DNA of 64,000 bases from Allolobophora icterica. Its lineage: Eukaryota; Annelida; Clitellata; Crassiclitellata; Lumbricidae. Shown in pieces: positions 35,973-47,602 of the stretch (positions within the stretch are counted from its first letter, which is position 1; every line of letters begins with the position of its first letter). A program made the position numbers and the translations under genes. The stretch lies in the NCBI GenBank assembly GCA_963556255.1, contig OY744612.1, forward strand, positions 24,271,692 to 24,335,691, read 5' to 3'. The notes beneath the pieces were generated by a model. The model searched no databases. It was not told the DNA's origin and was given only the letters and a program-made list of their open reading frames with translations.

Positions 35973-36302
35973 TAGTAATAATAATTATAATAATGGATGC
36001 ACACATACATACATACATACATACATACATGTATACATGCGCGCATGTATGTATGTATGTATACATGCATACAAACATACACGCATGCATACATGCCTGC
36101 AGTCAATTCAATTCAATTTTATTTGGTAACCACATTTCAAACAATGCATGCATGTATACATACATACATAGATATATACATACATGCATGCATGCATGTA
36201 TACATACATACATACGTACCCACATAAATACATGCATACGTAGATGCATACATACATACATACATACATACATACATACATACATACATACATACATACA
36301 TA
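34603..36302. repeat. Tandem duplication of an 809-bp unit
   Basis: Corresponding landmarks are offset by exactly 809 bp (for example 34790/35599, 35004/35813 and 35184/35993). Each unit holds (CATA)n, a LINE C-terminal fragment (plus strand, WAPYTKLRQIP then LKTALFDRGWAGSAPE, about 34797-34912 and 35606-35721), the GGGGCGCTATATAAAAC tail, (TAA)n, a unique block of about 90 bp, a second (TAA)n and (CATA)n. Unequal exchange between CATA tracts is the simple explanation. Confidence 0.9.
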
Positions 36303-37347
36303 CAGTGTGTTTTCATTTAATTGGTGCTTTGGAACCTTAACGACCTTACTACAATTTTTAGAACATTTCTTGAGAAAGTTCGACGATTGTTATAGAAAGA
36401 CTGAAAACTTATACAAGAAATTTAACGACATCTGTTTAAGAATTTTAAACATTTTAACCACATCATGATGACTACATCGCATAAGATAACATTACAGCAG
36501 GCGATGCATTTTCACCAACACCATTGGTATATATGTCTGGTGTAGTATTTGCTGCGGCTTGAAACCAGACACTTCTATCCGAATGCCATTGGTTGAACAA
36601 ACTGGAGTTGGTCACATTGATCGTGTTTATGATTCAGACACTGTTTACGGACATTGGAAACACACAAATCTCTGTTGCACCAGAAATAGCTTTTACGAAC
36701 GTCCACTGCAATCATTCGTTACGTGTGCAAAAGCAATTGAGCCACTGAAGCCATCTCAGTTCCTGATTAATAATTAGTTATCCAGTGACAGGCATTGCTG
36801 ATGTCGGGCTAGCAAAGTAGGGCAAGGTGAGCCAAGACAAGGTAAGATAAAATGTGCACATGTATAAGGTACATTAAGCAAGTTTAAGTTATAACGAGCG
36901 CAGTGTGGATTGGTTATTCTGGACTGGGGAAGGGGATAGAATAATGGTAACACTCAAGGCCAGGAGAGCATTAGATCGCGGTTCGATACCCGTAACCCCC
37001 TCCAGGGCGGCGCCTTGCATGGCTGCCAAAACGTGTGTTTAATTAAGATCTTGATTGTACTGTCATGTTTCAATGTAATCTTACTGCGTACTTGTCAGTT
37101 TGAATTAATGAAGAAGATTATTATTTTTATAAAACTTGAACAACAAACTTCGCAATAATAATGGCATGTCGTATAATAAAATTCTAATATTAATAAATAT
37201 AACTTTTTCAATAATAATAAAAATTTAAAAATTTAAAAATAATAAACGGTGTTCTAAATATAGTTTTATAATACATTATAAAAATTGTTAGAATACTAAT
37301 GATTGTTTATTTATATAAACTTCTTTCTTTCTATATTTGTCCTGCAG
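36303..37347. other. Gene-free intronic stretch with SINE-like fragment
   Basis: A degraded tRNA-like sequence near 36955-37015 (B-box GCGGTTCGATACCCG) is the only recognisable feature. The remainder is AT-rich intron upstream of the C2A exon. Confidence 0.4.
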
Positions 37348-37741
37348 GGTAAGGACGGAGCCCGCATCCCTGGTTCCTCGACCGGGTCCCCTATGCTCCA
37401 GAAGGCCCAGTCCCTAGACATCGAGTCCTACGGGGGTCGCTACAGCCCTGGCCCCGTTACGTCATCGCTCTCTGAAACCCATCTCGCGTCCGACGATCTC
37501 GAAACCGGTTCCGGTTCCGAGAAGCTCGGCCGGATCCAGTTCAGCGTTGCCTACGACTTCCAGGAGTCGACCCTGACGCTGCGTATCATTCGAGCGGTCG
37601 ACTTACCCGCTAAGGACTTCACGGGCACGAGTGATCCGTATGTCAGGATCATGCTCCTGCCCGACAAGAAACGGAAATTGACAACGAACATCAAGAGAAA
37701 GAACCTGAATCCGAGGTGGAACGAAGTTTTCGCCTTCGAAG
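37348..37741 (+). CDS. SYT7: Synaptotagmin-7-like, end of linker and first part of C2A
   Basis: The acceptor TTTGTCCTGCAG and donor GAAG|GTAAAC bound 394 nt, entering in phase 0 and leaving in phase 1. The exon encodes a Gly/Ser-rich linker, then [20 protein letters not shown], the diagnostic start of the synaptotagmin-7 C2A domain. Calcium-binding loop 1 is intact ([13 protein letters not shown], two Asp), and [20 protein letters not shown] and FAFEG follow. C2A binds calcium and anionic lipid during regulated exocytosis. The next exon (50274) completes loop 3 after a 12.5-kb intron that contains the Kolobok element. Confidence 0.93.
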
Positions 37742-37949
37742 GTAAACAATGACGTCATTGTTATCGTCATATTCGTAATCGTAAACTTCAAATTTCGTAA
37801 GCGTTACTCTAAAGCTAAGCGCAGGGCACCAGCTTAATCACGAGGACATCATGTTCTTCAACATCATGATCATCGGTTTCTTCTTTATCTTCATTGTCAT
37901 CTTATTCGTCATCATCTTCATTATCTTTTTCTTCTTATTTATAATAATG

Positions 37950-38000
37950 AAAATGATAATGATGATGATGATGATCATACTAATTATAATAATAATAGTA

Positions 38001-38086
<86 letters not shown>

Positions 38087-38180
38087 TATGATGTGAATGA
38101 TGATGATAATAGTGATGATGATGATTATGATGGTAATAATATTAATATTAATAATAATAATAATAATAAATTAATAATAA
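37950..38180. repeat. (ATA)n/(ATG)n trinucleotide tract
   Basis: ATA repeats dominate 37980-38090, with ATG and ATT variants around. A short (CGT)n follows at about 38439-38466. Confidence 0.9.
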
Positions 38181-38589
38181 TAATAATAATAGTAGCGGCA
38201 GTAACAGCAATTACTATAGGCCTAATCGTCGTCATAATCATCGTACTGTCTTAACCATCGCAATGGTCATTGTTGTCCGCGTCGTTATTATGATATTATC
38301 ATTCTAATTATCACCCTATACTCAGCTCTCAGTATCAGTCCGATAACAATCATCCCCAACATTACCAGGATCATTATCATCAGAATTCCGGCTGTCCAAA
38401 TGCGCATTGTCGTCGTCATCATAATTTTTTAAGCAAGTCGTCGTCGTCGTCGTCGTCGTCGTCGTACAGTTTTCCCTTTAATCATCATCAACGTCAGACT
38501 GATAATCATTTCCGAGCTCGTAGTCATAATCTTGGAAGTCATCCATCACTTGACTAAGACAGACATTGATCGTCTGTATGGTATAGGCT

Positions 38590-38634
38590 GCCATCTCAAG
38601 GCGCTCTATAAATTGGCCATATATATATATGGCC

Positions 38635-38666
<32 letters not shown>

Positions 38667-38866
38667 TATATATAATATTATATACATACGAGAAACTCGT
38701 TATGACATTTACAGGCATATGCTTACACGTATTATGAGTAAATGTGTGCACCTCGTGTATGTACACATTCTGCTCAGGTTTGTGTTTATTGAGTTTATAC
38801 ATATTCAAATATTATGATATGCATGTGTATTTTAAACACGTATATATATATATAATATGGGTAGAC

Positions 38867-38902
<36 letters not shown>

Positions 38903-39020
38903 GTCTATCCACATTATATATACGTGTATATATATATACATACACACGGCTACCCACATTTTATATATATATATATATACACACACATACATATATATAT
39001 ATATATATGTAGATATATAT
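38590..39020. repeat. SINE/LINE tail plus (TA)n tracts
   Basis: CAAGGCGCTCTATAAAT at about 38598-38614, then extended TA runs at 38622-38660, 38868-38900 and 38960-39010. Confidence 0.75.
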
Positions 39021-39859
39021 ACTAGAGAGAGGATCCAGTCTGTTTGAGCCGATGTGCGGGTTCGTGTGTGAGCTGGGTATGTAGTGCAACCTTAAGCGCG
39101 TATATGATTGAATGATTGATAAGTGCAAAGCGGATCTTGTTTGGCCATCTAGCGACCGACGGACGCAAACATTCAGTGCATCATCACGTGACGACTGACA
39201 GGTCGGTCTTGCGCTGGTTCCCTGTTTATCTTAACTCCTCTATATCGCTACCTTCCAGATGCAACCGTCGGATATGACGACCGACAAGACATTCTGTTGA
39301 CAGGAAGACGGAGATATATCAGTTTCTGTGGCCAGGTGGAGCAGGTGAAACACAAAACAACGACGCCATATTGGTTGATATGCGCCATGTTGTATGAGAG
39401 ACTGTGGCGATCGCTTTTCTGGAAACACCCCGCAGGTCGGGCATTCAGTGCCGAATTTTGGCATAAGCTAAAATGCTACAGCTTATAGGGCCTCACAATC
39501 CGCAAGGCCTAAAAAAATCAGAATTTGGGGGCTTTTTTAATTTTATATATATATATATATCATGTAGAACAATTTTAAATGGTCTGTGTAGCAAATTCCA
39601 TCTCGCCTGAATAAATGCATTCATTTTAAAATAATTTGAATTCTTCACTTTAAATGCCTTGCTATTGAATAATTAAAAGGCATACATGTTTTAGAGTTTT
39701 GCGAGACCTTCTGGTGTAATTTTTTTTAAACAAGGGCCCTCCAAGTAACTTAGGAAGCCTTAGGGCATCATCAAGTCTAAATCCGGCACTGCGGACGTGA
39801 CTCCAATCCCGTTCTACGATCGGAGTCATCATAGCATCAATCGATATTGACCTCAAGAC
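39021..39859. other. Gene-free intronic stretch with a hAT-like end
   Basis: TCTAAATCCGGCACTG (about 39776-39791) resembles the right end of a CAGTGCCGGATTTAGA hAT-type element. Its left end was not located. Otherwise nothing is recognised. Confidence 0.35.
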
Positions 39860-40439
39860 TTAAAGCCCTAGGTTTTAGGTTTGGCGGTTTCCCTCGTAGA
39901 ATGAAGTGACCAACGACTGTAGGCGGTTCAAGTAAGCATCTGTCGGCCAATGGGCGTTGATTTCATTTTGGTTTACACATCTTACAAGCATAGGCTGCTG
40001 AATTTAATTATATGCATAGCCTAGGCAACATCGTCTGCTTTGTGGAATGGAGGCGAGGCGCAGGGACGGTCGGTCGATCGGTGGTAGCCCCCACCCTAGG
40101 CCCTTCACCCTCCCTCTGGCCCTCTAGCGGTCGGACGGATGGATGGAGATGCATCGCTAGGGCAGACTAGACCCGACAGGGCATACCCCGTACAGGCCCT
40201 ACCTCGATCAATTGACCACTTGTATATATATAACCGAGCTGTGGGTCGACTAATTTGTGTATACGAAAGCCAGGTAAGCTGGCTAGAGGTCATACCTGTA
40301 CTTCTAGAATGTATACAAGTTGTTCCAATTATCCAAATTTACCCCCCCATACACTCATATTACTATGGAGTTCATTGCTATGAAGATACTTACAGGGTTG
40401 AGAAACAAGTCTGTAGTTTCTATATGCGATTAGATTGCC

Positions 40440-40555
40440 ATGAACAAATACGAACTTACTATTGTGGTAGATGGCGATCAAGAGGAAGCCATACGGGCAT
40501 TTTTTGCTCACAACAACTGGAATTTTGAAAAAATTGGTAATTATGAAGACGATGC

Positions 40556-40615
<60 letters not shown>

Positions 40616-41523
40616 TGAAATTGTATAAATTGTTTTGTGTGGTGAACCCTGTACAAGTAGGCCCTATTGTTCTTCAGGTAGCGCTATACGTGCGCAAATA
40701 AGATTGAACTAAGATTTATAAATATTAAATTAAATTGCATTTATTATCCTTGCAAATATTTAGCTCAAACCATGCTATAGAAATACATAGTAATAATAAC
40801 ATCAGCAATGTTAGTATAATGACAACTGATGTGAACAGCAGTAACAGCAGTAATGATAATAAATGGCCAATTAAAAATGTAATTATTAAAATTACCATGA
40901 TTATTATTATTACGATATGTAATAAGACAATAAACATATGCATAACCCAGCTAAGCTGTCGTTCAAGTCAAGTCGAAAGAGCTAATTGTATGTTGATGAC
41001 ATTATAAATATATCTCCAACCAATCGAAACTGCCTTTGTTCCAATTGCAGAGTTGGAACCACCAAAGAGAAGAAAATCTTGTATGGATGCCGCTTCGAAG
41101 GAGGTCTTGGTCGCGTCCAATGGAAATAGTACAGAGTCAGAAATTGAGGCTCAAAACAGTCATGACATTCAAGTGTCAGCTGATCATTTGCAGCTGCAGG
41201 GTGAAAATCATCAATCGGAAGGCGCCTGTCCTCTTTGTTTTCTCTCTCCGTGCGTGGGTTCTGCATCTCCAGGTTGGCTTGGCGGAGGACAAGCAGCGCA
41301 TGCAGCTAACAGTCCAATACGAAGAGTAATTTATGGAAAATATTGGAAGATCATTTGCAACTTGGGTGGGTGGACGAGCCCATTATATCTGGCCAAGAAA
41401 CTAACGGAATCGAACGGTGTACTTCACATGCGGGAAATAATGCCAGATTGCGTAGTGCGAAAAGTGAGATCGTTGTATCCGAATCCAACAGGCACGCCTT
41501 ACATGGGCCACAAGTGGGAGTAA
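40440..41523 (+). CDS. Kolobok accessory protein of unknown function (2 exons)
   Basis: Exon 1 (40440-40536) starts MNKYELTIVVDGDQEEAIRA and ends with donor TTG|GTAATT in phase 1. Exon 2 (41051-41523) follows acceptor CCAATTGCAG in phase 1 and begins ELEPPKRRKSCMDA. The spliced frame is 189 codons. The intron contains (TA)n. Exon 2 has a Lys/Arg-rich possible nuclear-localisation stretch (PPKRRK), an acidic/Gln-rich middle, and a C-terminal conserved-looking block. That block has a Cys motif, CPLCFLSPC, then YGKYWKIICNLGGW, REIMPDCVV and YPNPTGTPYMGHKW. I believe similar REIMP..V...YPNP.G.PYMGHK tails occur in other transposon-associated proteins, but no function is known to me. It converges on the transposase and shares its element, which suggests a role in transposition or its control. 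Confidence 0.65.
40555..40615. repeat. (TA)n in the accessory-gene intron
   Basis: About 29 TA units immediately downstream of the exon-1 donor. Confidence 0.95.
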
Positions 41524-41683
41524 CATTGATACTTTGGATAATTCGCCGGACTTTGTTTAGACAGAGAGATTTTTATTGTACACTTACTTTCTGACATAAA
41601 GCAGAATTTTATCGATTGTGAGCTGCTTATGTACACCTGTCATAGCTATGATTCAATGTAACATAACATTCCCCCATTTTAAA

Positions 41684-41760
41684 TTTATATAGCGCCTCTT
41701 CAAGATTCCTACTCAGAGGTGGATTTAAACCTGAATTGCCCTCAATTGCTCGGCGCCACA
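41684..41760 (-). repeat. SINE/LINE tail fragment inside the Kolobok element
   Basis: ATTTATATAGCGCCTCTTCA then CCTACTCAGAGG is the inverted SINE tail. It lies between the two convergent Kolobok genes. Confidence 0.55.
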
Positions 41761-42442
41761 CGAAAACCACGTTACGGAGACTAGGTTTTTCATAAGTGCT
41801 ATGTCAAATCAATTTTGCAATGGCCACAGTCCCTTGTCCGTTCAATCTTCTTTTTTCTTGCTTGGATTAGGACCTCGTTGAGGGGGGGTAAGCCACAGAT
41901 TCATTTTTATACAGATTGGAGCATCTTGTTACAGATCGGATGCCCTTCGTGGCATCAACCACAGTTTTCCGCTGTGGACCTAGTCTTGGTGATGAACACA
42001 TGCCCGCTAGGCAGAGGGTCATCAGGCTTATTTAAATTGAGTCATGTGCTCCCATGTCACAAGGCTGTTATTGGATATTTGCAGCTTTTAGTTGTCAAGC
42101 AAAATGCCACTCTTTTTCTACAGTGTGCCCTACTAGCCTTGCCGCTGTTGGTCCGCGACTGCTTATTCGTCAGATATAACCCTGCTTATTTCGCAGCTGA
42201 CCTCTATTTCTAGAGGTCGTTCCACTATCCGCCACCTGTGGACGCGTGTGATAGCAGTCAGCTCTGCCACACATCAGCTCTGCCACACATCTCTCTGTCC
42301 TATGCCAGGCCAAAATCCGGGGAGGTCAAGCAGAGTAGACAGCAGAATGCTAAGGTGGTTATGTGTAATGACGGTTGATGGTTATGTAGCACTGATATGT
42401 TTGATTTTAGTGTATCATACAATATTGTCACAGCTCTTACGG

Positions 42443-44326
42443 TTATTCTACTGTGTAGGGTGCATTGCTTTCATTTGAAAAGCTCTCACTGTCTCCTAAT
42501 TGGTCGTCATCGGATTCGTCCGAAGAGATTTCACTCTGGCAGGTCTCCTTATCTGCAGAAGTTTCTGTCACAGACTCCGATATTGCTTTAGATGCTGACC
42601 ACACGGCAATGTACAAATTCCAAATGTTCTCAACAAATACGTAGGTCTTGCGCCGATACACTTTTTTCCCGATTTGGCGACGTGGGTTTTTCGAACGAAC
42701 AGTCGTGCATATAGACGTGTATGGTCTGTCGACGTGTTCGTTCCAGTCCAAGACAGCCAGATTGCTCCGCAGCTCGTACATTAAATTCCCGTAGTGTATC
42801 CGTTTATCCAGATAGATCAGACAAACGTTATTAAAACTTTCCACATAAAATGTGTCGTGGCCTTTGACATAATCTTCAGCGTGCTTGTACACTACCAACG
42901 ACCGAAGAAAGTCCTGGAGCATTGTAATTGCAGCCTCATTTGAAACAATTCGAACTTCAATCATATGCCCCGGCTCTTTGCAGTGGGAAGTTTCATGGCA
43001 CTTGCTGTGGTTGTTCTGAAAATGAGGGATGCATGATTCTATGAGCTTACGCAGGGTTTGGGCATCTCCATTGCAATTGTCCATACACCAATAGACGTGG
43101 TTTCGAATGGCAGCACCCTTGTCAGAAAGCTCGGGATGCCATGTTTTTCCAATGTTTTTTTGTGCTCCTTGCCCAATTTTTTTCACCCCGGCTGTTATAG
43201 GACGGGTGCAGTGCCAGCGGTCATTGGAATTCCTGGCTTGCTTCCTCTCACGTAGGCGCTTGTTGATTGTCATGTTTCGATCATGCACATGATGGGCAAC
43301 TTTAATGTTGCTGAGATCCAGGCTCTCGTACATCCTGTCGAATCCCACTGCCTCGTGACGCTGTGAACAGTTATCATCATTCCCGTTAATGTGTTGAATA
43401 TCAACGACTTTGTGAGTTTTCAACCCGATAGCAACATGGTCGGTGTGATAACTATTTCGTCTACAATGATGTCGTGCGTCAGTCATTATAGAGATAGCTC
43501 CATCAGGCGACAGTGAAGACTCCTGCGCTCTAGCGCCAAATATAGATTGCTTTCGCAGGTTCTCAGAAATGGCACTAAATGTAACCATATTCCTCCTGCG
43601 GAAAAGGTCTGACAATAGTCCAAACCGACTGAAGTCGCTAAAGCGCTCGTACTGTATGGGTGTCATACCAGAGGCCAGGTAGCTCAACATCACTCGGTGG
43701 TTGACTTCAAATTCCTTCCGCTCGCTGTCTATTGTGGATGAGGAACTCCACTGAAAGGAGTGTTTTTTCGCACACTCCATATCCACCGACAGCACATGAC
43801 CACTGTGTGTCCATGACTTCACTGAATACGGCGTCACACATGTGGATGAATGTTGTGAGATTGTGTCGATCAACTGGGCAATGCTGGAGCACTGCCCAAC
43901 AAAATTCTCATGTGCAGTCTCCAAAGCTGTTGCTGGAGCTGCTGATATTGCTGCTGTGACAGATGCTGGATCAGTCAGTGAAGTTGATTCACTTACTTCT
44001 TCCGTGACTGAAGACATCGTGAGTGTCTGCTGCGGATGTTGAGTTGCAGAAGAGAGCTTATTGGTGTCAACATCCATTATGACTTTCACCAGAACTTCTC
44101 TCAAACTTTTTACTCCCAACGCCAAGCGAATGTCCTCACATTTTTGCTCAAATTTAAGTTTATCACTGTCGGTTGTAAAAGTTAATTCAAAATGTTTCCT
44201 TACAGAAACGTAAGGGTAGCTATAACTCTTGGTAGATCCATCAGACAACCGTTTTTTAAATGTTCGCATGTTGCCAACTGCAACACCTGAAGTCGGTGTC
44301 GTTGGTACAGCGTAGTCTCCATCCAT
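42443..44326 (-). CDS. Kolobok-type DDE transposase, intact 627-codon frame
   Basis: This single uninterrupted frame starts at the ATG at 44326. Residues about 1-110 include a basic segment and KHFELTFTTDSDKLKFEQ, possibly DNA binding. The catalytic core is recognisable: first Asp in SIMTDARHH (D283), followed by HVAIGLKTHKVVDIQHI; second Asp in VHDRNMTIN (D349); DRWH near 370; third acidic residue in FYVESFNNV (E496); then RIHYGNLMYELRSNLAVLDW with NEHVDRPY. The arrangement TDxR...DRWH...ESF...LAxLxxNE matches what I know of Kolobok/THAP-like transposases. An acidic Ser-rich tail ends the protein. No frameshift or internal stop is present, so it may encode an active enzyme. Confidence 0.8.
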   Translation of the reverse strand: MDGDYAVPTTPTSGVAVGNMRTFKKRLSDGSTKSYSYPYVSVRKHFELTFTTDSDKLKFEQKCEDIRLALGVKSLREVLVKVIMDVDTNKLSSATQHPQQTLTMSSVTEEVSESTSLTDPASVTAAISAAPATALETAHENFVGQCSSIAQLIDTISQHSSTCVTPYSVKSWTHSGHVLSVDMECAKKHSFQWSSSSTIDSERKEFEVNHRVMLSYLASGMTPIQYERFSDFSRFGLLSDLFRRRNMVTFSAISENLRKQSIFGARAQESSLSPDGAISIMTDARHHCRRNSYHTDHVAIGLKTHKVVDIQHINGNDDNCSQRHEAVGFDRMYESLDLSNIKVAHHVHDRNMTINKRLRERKQARNSNDRWHCTRPITAGVKKIGQGAQKNIGKTWHPELSDKGAAIRNHVYWCMDNCNGDAQTLRKLIESCIPHFQNNHSKCHETSHCKEPGHMIEVRIVSNEAAITMLQDFLRSLVVYKHAEDYVKGHDTFYVESFNNVCLIYLDKRIHYGNLMYELRSNLAVLDWNEHVDRPYTSICTTVRSKNPRRQIGKKVYRRKTYVFVENIWNLYIAVWSASKAISESVTETSADKETCQSEISSDESDDDQLGDSESFSNESNAPYTVE

Positions 44327-45073
44327 CTTTGGAAATAGTTCGATATAATGATACTAATATATGTCCACTAACGAAATACAATGTTATACTACTATAAGGT
44401 CCACTACTGAAATAAGATAATAATATAATATACAGACACGAGATATAAGCTGTATCGACTATGCGATTTAAAATGGCTATGAAGTGAAGAAATTACGAAG
44501 CTCAACTCTGCTGCAGCGAAATTCAAACTAGAATGAGTACTGCAAACCAAGACTCAATTGTGAAAGGACATTTCCTAAGTTCATTTCCTAAGTTCATTAG
44601 CATAATTTGGCATGTGACCTAGTCTCTCTTCCTTAGGCTGTATATTAGCATCTGATACTGGTGCAAATTCTTAGAATATGAAATACAGCTTATTGTCTTT
44701 AGTGTTCCGGGTATAATAAGGCAACGGTGACAGCATCAACAGCTGGCATTTATATACAGGTTTACGACCCAAAGCTCGGTTATATATACAAGTGGTCAAT
44801 TGATCGGGGTAGGCCAGAGGGAGGGTGAAGGGCCTAGGGTGGGGGCTACCACCGATCGACCGACCGTCCCTGCGCCTCGCCTCCATTCCACAAAGCGGAC
44901 GATGTTGCCTAGGCTATGCATATAATTTAATTCAGCAGCCTATGCTTGTAAGATGTGTAAACCAAAATGAAATCAACGCCCATTGGCCGACAGATGCTTA
45001 CTTGAACCGCCTACAGTCGTTGGTCACTTCATTCTACGAGGGAAACCGCCAAACCTAAAACCTAGGGCTTTAA

Positions 45074-45596
45074 TGAGGTGTAGTCAAAAATCGATTCATT
45101 GGAAATGTTTGGTCCGAAAGGTCAGGAAACCCAGGCAGGTGTACAGGTCTGAACCTTTATAAATGAACGGTATTAAAGATCTGACACAAGGCACAGAAGT
45201 GGCTAATGAACTCCAAAGGGCCAATACATCGCAGGAATTACCGTTTACTGCCAGCTTATGCCAATATTAAATACTGTAAATGCTGCTTGGTGACAGGAGT
45301 ACGTGTGCGTTAACAACTTGCCAATGATGTAATTAATATGGAGTGCACTCAGCAGGCTCGAAACCGCAGTCGTGAAAACCCAGTGCGTTAAAAAACAGAC
45401 CATGCACCGTGTTGCACAATGTGTGTAATCGCTCAGCAATCATATGCATCTGTCAACACTACTTCTGAAGAGCCATTGGATTGAAGGACACTTCAGCTGA
45501 ACCGCAAACATAACAACAGCAATCCACAGGCAGGACAAACTTTCCGTCTGGACTACGCGTCTCCATAAATCAGTGTAGAAAAACGTAAATTATTAT
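45074..45596. other. Gene-free intronic stretch
   Basis: Unique-looking sequence between the Kolobok right end and the CRE-rich minisatellite. Nothing recognised. Confidence 0.4.
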
Positions 45597-46600
45597 GACG
45601 TACGCAAGTTGACGCTCTGAGACGTAACGCCATTGGACGTAAATTGCAATGACGTAACGCAATTTGACGCTATAGTTACAGTGACGTTACGCAAGTTGAC
45701 ACAAATTACACAGTGACGTAACGCAATTTGACGTATTTTACAGTGACGTAACGCAAGTTGAAGTCAATACTAGCAACATAACGTGACATAAGTCGGCACA
45801 TATTGTAGTGACGTGACGAAGTTTGACGCCAATTTTAGTGACTGCAAATTATAGTGATGTAAACGAAATTTGTCACCAATTATATAGTAGCATTAAATAA
45901 ACGCAAATTATAGTGACGTAACGCAATTTGTAGCCAATTATTTAGTGACAATAAACGCAAATTATCGTAACGCAATTTGCGCAAATTATAGTGGCTTAAA
46001 TCAACGCAAATTATAATGACGTATCACAATTTTTCGCCGATAACAGTGACATAACATAAATTATAATTATTTAGTAACAATAAACGCAAATTATCGTGAC
46101 GTAACGCAATTTGTCGCAAATTATTGTGGCATAAATCAACACAAATTATAATGACGTAACACAATTTTTCGCCGATAACAGTGACATAACATAATTGTAG
46201 CCAATTATTTAGTAACAATAAACGCAAATTATCGTGACGAAACGCAATTTGTCGCAAATTATAGTGGCATAAATCAACGTAATTTATAATGACGTAACAC
46301 AATTTTTCGCCGATAACAGTGACATAACATAAATTATAATTATTTAGTAACAATAAACGCAAATTATCGTGACGTAACGCAATTTGTCGCAAATTATTGT
46401 GGCATAAATCAACACAAATTATAATGACGTAACACAATTTTTCGCCGATAACAGTGACATAACATAATTGTAGCCAATTATTTAGTAACAATAAACGCAA
46501 ATTATCGTGACGTAACGCAATTTGTCGCAAATTATAGTGGCATAAATCAACGCAAATTATAATGACGTAACACAATTGTTCGCCGATAACAGTGACATAG
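45597..46600. repeat. Minisatellite with 135/138-bp higher-order repeat, dense in TGACGTAA
   Basis: Short GTGACGTAACGCAATTTG-type units grade into a higher-order array. GATAACAGTGACATA recurs at 46039, 46174, 46312, 46447 and 46584, with spacings of 135, 138, 135 and 137. Alternate units match best: the 135-bp units starting at 46039 and 46312 appear identical. TGACGTAA occurs about a dozen times. The long minus-strand frame (46024-46641) is a repeat reading. Confidence 0.85.
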
Positions 46601-47454
46601 CTAGAGGCAAATTCTAGCGCTATAACACATTCTATCAACAATTATAGTGATATTAATAGACGGAAATAACTGTAATTAGGTTACTCAATTTATCGCTAAT
46701 GAAAATGACATTATCAGTGCAGATGATTATAGGACGCGGAGAGACATTTTGGCGCCTACCTTCTAGATTCTAGAATACTTCCGAAACTGCCAAAATTTAT
46801 AGATATTTAATAAAATTCCAGAGATTCTATAAAATTTCATAAATTCAGGGTAAATTTCGAGAGATTATTACAGATTCTAGAATTTCTAGAAATTATCATA
46901 AATTCTCGAACATTTCCGAAATCAGTGGACCAGTCTGTTTGCATTTACCAGTATTTCCGCTCTGCTTCCTAATCCCATGCAGTTGGCTGACCGTCAAGAT
47001 TAGCAGCTGTGCTTTGGAGCGTCATTGAGTGATACCTCAGTGAACCTCCCCCTCCTCTTCCCCCCCCCCCGTCGAAGATTACCCGGGCTTTTCTCTTGCA
47101 TTCGTCTGTCATTAGAAACGTGTGGCGTCTGGCACCGAAGGTAGCACTTTCGTGATGCACGTAACGCGGGATGGATGGAGTTGCTGCGTCTGCTGGCGTC
47201 TGGTTGTGTCGATCGATATTTTTGTACACACCACACTCTTCGCATGAACAAGGGTCTATAGAAGAATACGCCTGTCGTGCACAAGTGGTGCCTGATGATG
47301 CCAGACACCGCGCTTCATTGCTAGCACGTATACGGAAGCTATCGAGGATTGGTTGTTAGGCAATCCTGGTTATTTGCAGTGGTTCAATACACAAAGTAAA
47401 TGTCTGAACCACGTAAAACTATGTTATGTTGTATTAACGGACTGTGTGTACTTA

Positions 47455-47602
47455 GCAGTTTCTAGTTTCTATGCAGTTTCTAGTCTCCATGCAGTTTCTA
47501 GATTCCATGCAGTTTCTAGTTTCCATGCAGTTTCTAGTTTCCGTGCAGTTTCTATAGTTTCCATGCAGTCTCTAGTTTCCATGCAGTTTCTAGTTTCCAT
47601 CT
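47455..47602. repeat. 18-19 bp minisatellite
   Basis: About eight units of ATGCAGTTTCTAGTTTCC with small variants (AGTCTCC, AGATTCC). Confidence 0.9.

Larger units (their letters stand above)
39860..45073. mobile_element. Kolobok-superfamily DNA transposon, apparently complete
   Basis: The outermost bases are TTAA on each side, followed by inverted ends beginning AGCCCTAGGTTTTAGGTTTG. The first 261 bp of each end (39860-40120 and 44813-45073) are reverse complements of equal length with only two mismatches spotted. Inverted similarity then resumes around 40196-40250 and 44761-44812 after about 80 bp present only on the left. TTAA target duplication, long inverted repeats and a DDE transposase of the encoded type are the Kolobok pattern. 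It carries two convergent genes: a two-exon accessory gene (plus) and the transposase (minus). It sits in the synaptotagmin-7 C2A intron. Confidence 0.85.

Noticed and set aside
34567..36340. Many YIHT/CMYV repeat frames
   Set aside because: Readings of (CATA)n and (TAA)n microsatellites.
46024..46641. 205-codon minus-strand frame
   Set aside because: Follows the higher-order minisatellite unit exactly; no start context or domain.
46850..46925. Heat-shock-element-like GAA/TTC runs (TTCTAGAATTTCTAGAAAT)
   Set aside because: Spacing of the pentamers is off by one between blocks and the region is generally rich in TTCTAGAA; there is no adjacent gene start.
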